A stretch of DNA of 64,000 bases from Mesodorylaimus sp. YZB2_4 (Eukaryota > Nematoda > Enoplea > Dorylaimida > Dorylaimidae), in NCBI GenBank assembly GCA_030248295.1, contig JASANH010000952.1, positions 62,001 through 126,000 on the forward strand, read 5' to 3'. Of the stretch, positions 59,328 to 64,000 are shown one piece after another; within the stretch, counting starts at the first letter, position 1, and each line of letters starts with the position of its first letter. The notes under the pieces were generated by a model, which saw nothing but the letters and a program-made list of their open reading frames with translations, had not been told where the DNA came from and did not search any database. The position numbers and the translations under genes are program-made.

Positions 59328-59974
59328 CTGAATTGGTCACTTCAGCCCTCATTGCAAGACTTCCGTTGACCAGCTGCTGCTGCAAATTACTCAGGGCCGC
59401 ATTCCTTTCTTTTTCGGTCTCGCCTTAACATTTTCACAGCATTGCTTGGAAGGTACTGTATCTAGGCAATTTTTCTCAGTGAATAGTCGTCGATTAGTGT
59501 TGAAAGGAAACTTACATCGGCAATCAACTTCGCAATCAAACAACTTGTCATTTTTACGCTTTGACCAAAAGTCCATTTCGTTCGGTCTTCGAAAGAGACG
59601 ATATTTCCTTCCTCGATATGACACGATGGAAAATAGAGCCGGCAGTAGTATAGGAGCGATTGGATCACCGTCACTCACCCAAGTCACTCAGGGTGGGTGA
59701 GGTCAAGACAGCCCACCCTTAGCCAATGTACAGTACTGGCTCACATTACTGACCCAGTCAATGACCATATCGGCGGTACTCACTGTCCATACCCAGTATC
59801 ATCCATGTGATTACATGATTGACACATGTCAAATTCAAATCCAGCTTAAGTGACGCTTCTATGACGCAGCGAGGTTTTTTGAATTTCCCGCCTTCACGTA
59901 TAAAGGGCCTGTTATGTCTGCTATGTTGCGCCAATTTGAAAGTGACAACAACATGTCTTCGAAACCTACAGCGG

Positions 59975-60345
59975 AGCAGCTCGGAGCTGCTCATTTTGTT
60001 GCAGGAGCAGTTCATCCTTACTGAGGAGCAGCTCGGAGCTGCTCATTTTGTTGCAGGAGCAGCTCCTCCTTGGTGGGGAGCAGCTCGGAGCTGCTCATTT
60101 TGTGGCAGGAGCAGCTCCTCCTTGGTGGGGAGCAGCTCGGAGCTGCTCATTTTGTGGCAGGAGCAGCTCCTCCTTGGTGGGGAGCAGCTCGGAGCTGCTC
60201 ATTTTGTTGCAGGAGCAGCTCCTTCTTGGTGGAGAGCTGCTCAGAGTTGCTCATTTTGTTGCAGGAGCAGCTCCTCCTTGGTGGGGAGCGCAGCACTTTG
60301 GTAGCAGGAGTAGCTCCTACTTTGTGGGGACCTTTCCATTTTATG
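59975..60345 (+). repeat. Left-arm 50-60-bp tandem repeats
   Basis: Five to six units containing GAGCAGCTCGGAGCTGCTC, then ATTTTGTTGCAGGAGCAGCTCC and TTGGTGG. Each unit is itself partly palindromic. The mirror-image array is at about 62320-62680 with slightly different unit order. Confidence 0.85.
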
Positions 60346-60469
60346 AGGTGAGCGGCAAATGTGAGAGCATACACCATGCCAGTTTCCTACAAATCCAGTC
60401 AGGGCGTTCACTTTTTACCTTAGGCGGCTTTACTTCATGGTCCATGTTGCACTTATAAGCCTACAACCC

Positions 60470-61097
60470 CGCTCATATTAGCGGGGGAGCTGCTCATATT
60501 AGCGGGGGAGCTGCTCATGTTAGCGGGGGAGCTGCTCATGGTAGCGGGGAGCTGCTCATGTTAGCGGGGGAGCAGCTCATGTTAGCGGGGAGCAGCTCAT
60601 GGTAGCGGGGGAGCAGCTCATGTTAGCGGGGGAGCAGCTCATGTTAGCGGGGAGCAGCTCATGTTAGCGGGGAGCAGCTCATGTTAGCGGGGAGCAGCTC
60701 ATGGTAGCGGGGGAGCAGCTCATGTTAGCGGGGAGCAGCTCATGTTAGCGGGGAGCAGCTCATGTTAGCGGGGAGCAGCTCATGTTAGCGGGGAGCAGCT
60801 CATGTTAGCGGGGAGCAGCTCATGTTAGCGGGGAGCAGCTCATGGTAGCGGGGGAGCAGCTCATGTTAGCGGGGAGCAGCTCATGGTAGCGGGGGAGCAG
60901 CTCATGTTAGCGGGGGAGCAGCTCATGGTAGCGGGGAGCTGCTCATGTTAGCGGGGGAGCAGCTCATGTTAGCGGGGAGCTGCTCATGTTAGCGGGGGAG
61001 CAGCTCATGTTAGCGGGGAGCAGCTCATGTTAGCGGGGGAGCAGCTCATGTTAGCGGGGAGCAGCTCATGTTAGCGGGGAGCAGCTCATGTTAGCGG
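60470..61097 (+). repeat. Left-arm about 20-bp tandem array (about 30 units)
   Basis: Unit approximately GGAGCAGCTCATGTTAGCGG, with GTTAGC/GGTAGC and GAGCAGCTC/GAGCTGCTC variants. The variants GAGCAGCTC and GAGCTGCTC are reverse complements of one another. No spacers of unique sequence are present, so this is satellite-like. Confidence 0.9.
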
Positions 61098-61231
61098 TGG
61101 AGCAATCACTGCCCTGATGCCTTCATATATTCTTCCTCATATGAATGTGAAGAGAGGGCTAACTGCCAAGTGACGATAAAAGGCAACAGTTTTGTTGCAT
61201 CTGCCAGTTTCATATTTTTTCGAGTTGGCGA

Positions 61232-61873
61232 ATGGTTCGGTTTGGATTACTCTCGAAAATGGTCAACGATAACAATAGCTCGTCTGGCGAGAATGGCGAC
61301 GATGAATGCACAAAATGTGACAAGACATTTTGTTCGAAATATTCATTGAGGCGTCACATGAAATCTGTTCATGGAAAGCGAGCGCGGACCAGTACTGTTG
61401 ATGGTAGCAAAGATGGTGATAGCGAAGAAGCGGATGGCGGCGGAGACAATGACGATGACGATGAAATAGAACCATCCAATAAAATTTGGCGGACATTCTT
61501 GAAACGGATCTTGCGTAATTGGAGGGAAGATGATGATTTTCAAATGCCAGAAACGGAAGATGATTTTCTAAACCTCAAAGATCAAGTCCGAGAGGAGTTG
61601 TACAGTCAAACGGTCAAACTTTTGAACGACTACAATGCACTGGTCGATTCTCCAATATATAAAAAGATTCGAGTCACTGAAGATCGCCTATTACAATTGA
61701 TGGATGACGAAGATAGTGATGATCAGCAAGAAGCCTTCCAAACGGCCTTCGATCAGAGGAAAACATTGCTATTGAATTTTTTGAATGACAACCTAGATGT
61801 AGTTGAAAATTATGCGGAAACATCAGACAGTGGAGAGGAAGATGGAGAAGAAGAAGAAGAGGACAGTGATTAA
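61232..61873 (+). CDS. C2H2 zinc-finger protein carried by the foldback element
   Basis: Intronless 213-codon gene in the unique loop between the two arms. A second Met at codon 10 is also a possible start. One classical C2H2 finger: Cys26, Cys29, His42 and His47 in CTKCDKTFCSKYSLRRHMKSVH. After the finger comes a basic patch, then an acidic Asp/Glu/Gly linker. Then follows a helical region (IWRTFLKRILRNW, FLNLKDQVREELYSQTVKLL, LLQLMDDEDSDDQQ, FNDNLDVV-like), and the C-terminus is a run of Glu/Asp. No transposase catalytic motif is seen. A DNA- or RNA-binding regulatory role is inferred from the finger only. It could be a captured host gene or an element-encoded factor. AATAAA follows 85 bases after the stop, so it appears to be a complete transcription unit. 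Confidence 0.75.
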   Translation: MVRFGLLSKMVNDNNSSSGENGDDECTKCDKTFCSKYSLRRHMKSVHGKRARTSTVDGSKDGDSEEADGGGDNDDDDEIEPSNKIWRTFLKRILRNWREDDDFQMPETEDDFLNLKDQVREELYSQTVKLLNDYNALVDSPIYKKIRVTEDRLLQLMDDEDSDDQQEAFQTAFDQRKTLLLNFLNDNLDVVENYAETSDSGEEDGEEEEEDSD

Positions 61874-61957
61874 TTCACCCAACTGATTTTATAAAACTAC
61901 TGTGCACAAACATTAATACCTTGATATTCAATCATGATCAATATTTATGTTTCTTTT

Positions 61958-61963
61958 AATAAA
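61958..61963 (+). promoter_or_regulatory. Polyadenylation signal of the zinc-finger gene
   Basis: AATAAA 85 bases after the stop codon and immediately before the right-arm tandem repeats begin. Confidence 0.6.
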
Positions 61964-61978
61964 TAGCTACTCACCTGC

Positions 61979-62157
61979 TAACATGAGCAGCTCCCCCGCT
62001 AACATGAGCAGCTCCCCCGCTAACATGAGAAGCTCCCCCGCTACCATGAGCTGCTCCCCGCTAACATGAGCTGCTCCCCCGCTAACATGAGCAGCTCCCC
62101 GCTACCATGAGCAGCTCCCCCGCTAACATGAGCAGCTCCCCCGCTAATATGAGCGGG
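61979..62157 (-). repeat. Right-arm about 20-bp tandem array (about 9 units)
   Basis: Same unit as the left array in inverse orientation, but only about 180 bases against about 630 on the left. Confidence 0.9.
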
Positions 62158-62319
62158 GTTGTAGGCTTATAAGTGCAACATGGACCATGAAGTAAAGCCG
62201 CCTAAGGTAAAAAGTGAACGCCCTGACTGGATTTGTAGGAAACTGGCATGGTGTATGCTCTCACATTTGCCGCTCACCTCATAAAATGGAAAGGTCCCCA
62301 CAAAGTAGGAGCTACTCCT

Positions 62320-62680
62320 GCTACCAAAGTGCTGCGCTCCCCACCAAGGAGGAGCTGCTCCTGCAACAAAATGAGCAACTCTGAGCAGCTCTCCACCAAG
62401 GAGGAGCTGCTCCTGCCACAAAATGAGCAGCTCCGAGCAGCTCTCCACCAAGAAGGAGCTGCTCCTGCAACAAAATGAGCAGCTCCGAGCTGCTCCCCAG
62501 AAGGAGGAGCTGCTCCTGCCACAAAATGAGCAGCTCCGAGCTGCTCCCCACCAAGGAGGAGCTGCTCCTGCCACAAAATGAGCAGCTCCGAGCTGCTCCC
62601 CACCAAGGAGGAGCTGCTCCTCAGTAAGGAGGAACTGCTCCTGCAACAAAATGAGCAGCTCCGAGCTGCTCCGCTGTAGG
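62320..62680 (-). repeat. Right-arm 50-60-bp tandem repeats
   Basis: Inverse counterpart of 59975-60345 with the same CAGCTCC/GAGCTGCTC core. One unit reads CCCAGAAGGAGG where others have CCACCAAGGAGG. Confidence 0.85.
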
Positions 62681-63154
62681 TTTCGAAGACATGTTGTTGT
62701 CACTTCCGAATTGGCGCAACATAGCAGACATAACGGGCCCTTTATACGTAAAGGCGGGAAATTCAAAAAACCTCGCTGCGTCATAGAAGCGTCACTTAAG
62801 CTGGATTTGAATTTGACATGTGTCAATCATGTAATCACATGGATGATACTGGGTATGGACAGTGAGTACCGCCGATATGGTCATTGACTGGGTCAGTAAT
62901 GAGAGCCAGTACTGTACATTGGCTAAGGGTGGGCTGTCTTGACCTCACCCACCCTGAGTGACTTGGGTGAGTGACGGTGATCCAATCGCTCCTATACTAC
63001 TGCCGGCTAGGCTCAGGTCTCACTGGGGAAGAAACACACTATGGCGTTAGTTAAATAAAGCCGAACAAAAGGGTTAAAGAACAAAATATCTGATTGCCAC
63101 CTACCGTATCCGGGTACAATTAGGAGCGTAATTTTCCTTCGCTTTTGTGGCCAT

Positions 63155-64000
63155 CGGAAAATAAAAAAGTTTAGAAAGCTTTAAATTGCCTAAAACTGCA
63201 AAAAACAGGCGATATATATCAGAAAAAATCCTTCCAATGCGTCGAAAATGAAAGCTAAACAAAAATATCTTAGAAATCCACAACCCCAAGCGTCCACCTG
63301 CCTTTGAATTTTGATGCGCGCATCTGCTGATCTTTATGACAAAATGACAGGAATAATTTGTGTGCGCACTCAGCTGGGATTACGCTGACGGCCTGGACTT
63401 CCATTTTGTTGTTTTTTTTAGAACTGGCCTTTGGTTGGCTTGGCCATTTCTTTTGGTCAAATGTGTACAGAGCACAACACGCATGTGTACAGGCAAAAAC
63501 AAAAAACATTCGTTTACGCATGTCGGGAGATTTGTCGTGTGTGGAGAGTCATTTTATGCGCCTATGGCTTGCAAAAAATTTTGGTATTTGAGCGCGCAGT
63601 GTATGCTATTTGTAAAATTTTAAAAGTCGTTTAATCGATCGTTTTCCAATATCGAAAAATGTTTCGATTGTTGGTCATGTTGAGCTACGTTCGTATGGAA
63701 ATTTCTGTCTTCTTGTTGAGGAGGCAGCTGAACTACGCATTGCCCGCAGATACTATGTGTAGTCGTCTTTTAGCTCTGAGATGTCCCCTTGTATTAACGG
63801 AGAAAAGCATGACATTCGAGCATAATGAGCTGATGTGTGCTTTTCATTATCTGACTTGAGAAACTATGACGTAAATGCATGTACTGTGAACGCAGTTCAA
63901 GAATTACTCATGTTCAGCACCTTCGTGAGGTTATGTCGAGCCCTTTTCCTCGCGATTTGATGACTTTATGGCTCTTAATGACTTATTGTTGGTAAGACCT
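63155..64000. other. Window end, nothing identified
   Basis: Presumed upstream region of the minus-strand gene that starts at 63154. A few short overlapping open frames show no recognisable features. Confidence 0.4.

Larger units (their letters stand above)
59638..63007. mobile_element. Foldback element with zinc-finger gene inside
   Basis: About 3.36 kb. The arms 59644 to about 60500 and about 62140-63001 are inverted copies. The outer about 340 bases are almost identical, starting AGTAGTATAGGAGCGATTGG on each side. Inside come 50-60-base repeats with the core GGAGCAGCTCGGAGCTGCTC, then a shared unique block of about 130 bases, then about 20-base repeats. GCCGGC occurs at 59638-59643 and 63002-63007 and may be the target duplication; because it is a palindrome it could equally belong to the ends. 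No transposase, integrase or reverse transcriptase was found, so mobilisation would be in trans. The only gene is the C2H2 frame at 61232. The organisation fits foldback (FB/TU-like) elements, but the sequence is not one I know. Confidence 0.85.
58283..63154 (-). pseudogene. Probable six-exon tail-anchored protein gene split by a transposon
   Basis: Reading the minus strand, six pieces join in phase to 228 residues once the foldback element and one copy of GCCGGC are ignored. They are 63154-63105 (MATKAKENYAP), 63018-63008 plus 59643-59516 (CHIEEGNIVSFEDRTKWTFG), 59418-59328 (TEKERNAALSNLQQQLV), 58812-58654 (AVSIAWYKSTAINTAGARPE), 58593-58577 (a 17-base exon) and 58513-58283. The product has a coiled-coil-like middle and ends in a hydrophobic segment SSLVINVFMWWIFLMFYCSL, as in tail-anchored membrane proteins. 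The family is not recognised. Weak points: two acceptors are GAG rather than YAG, one donor is GTTTGT and one exon is tiny. The exons from 59418 downward are better supported than the join across the element. Confidence 0.4.

Noticed and set aside
59391..59687. 98-codon minus-strand frame as a gene
   Set aside because: It runs from the transposon arm into host sequence. Only part of it is plausible exon, and in a different reading frame.
59819..60458. Long overlapping open frames across the left arm (and 62167-62826 in the right arm)
   Set aside because: They arise because the GC-rich tandem unit lacks stops in several frames. The translations are only iterations of the repeat (AAHFVAGAAPPW-like), and both arms give mirror images.
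60470..61097. CRISPR-like regular array
   Set aside because: The units are contiguous with no unique spacers, the context is eukaryotic and the array is part of a foldback arm. It is a tandem satellite.

Overview
This is a stretch of nuclear DNA from a small invertebrate animal, not a prokaryote. The coding parts are split by canonical GT...AG introns. The proteins are animal types: a heterotrimeric G-protein alpha subunit, rhodopsin-like GPCRs, an acylated globin and a DDX24-type nucleolar helicase. Introns and spacers are full of eukaryotic transposable elements, including LINE, SINE, Ty3/gypsy, BEL/Pao, hAT, MITEs and foldback elements. The phylum cannot be fixed by eye.

Layout. 1-7.1 kb: 3' two thirds of a G-alpha gene (+), with a SINE-like copy in its long intron. 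7.4-13.3 kb: gene-poor DNA ending in a 2.3 kb hAT-type element with a perfect 8-bp target duplication. 13.9-15.2 kb: two-exon GPCR (-). 16.4-18.8 kb: repeats and a LINE scrap. 19.4-21.6 kb: a remarkable gene (-) encoding a tandem 40-residue repeat protein. 21.9-23.3 kb: degenerate inverted repeats. 23.9-27.7 kb: three-exon globin (-) with an N-terminal acylation signal. 29.5-39.5 kb: 13-exon DDX24/Mak5-like helicase (+), whose introns hold hAT, SINE and foldback insertions. 40.1-41.1 kb: intronless GPCR (-). 43.2-56.9 kb: a cluster of three related intronless GPCR genes, the third broken, with gypsy and BEL/Pao remains between them. 58.3-63.2 kb: a probable six-exon tail-anchored protein gene (-) split by a 3.36 kb foldback element.

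The best candidate for something undescribed is that foldback element (about 59.64-63.0 kb). Its arms are about 0.85 kb and near-identical, built of a unique outer part plus two tandem-repeat zones. They enclose an intronless 213-residue C2H2 zinc-finger gene with its own polyadenylation signal. A second, unrelated foldback element built from about 15-bp repeats lies at 35.7-36.7 kb, inside a SINE, with a CTTTA duplication. The 40-residue repeat protein, the globin with unusual haem-pocket residues and the conversion-like identity of two GPCR genes are the other leading observations.

Limits. All identifications were made by eye from motifs. Exon joins were checked for reading phase but not against transcripts.
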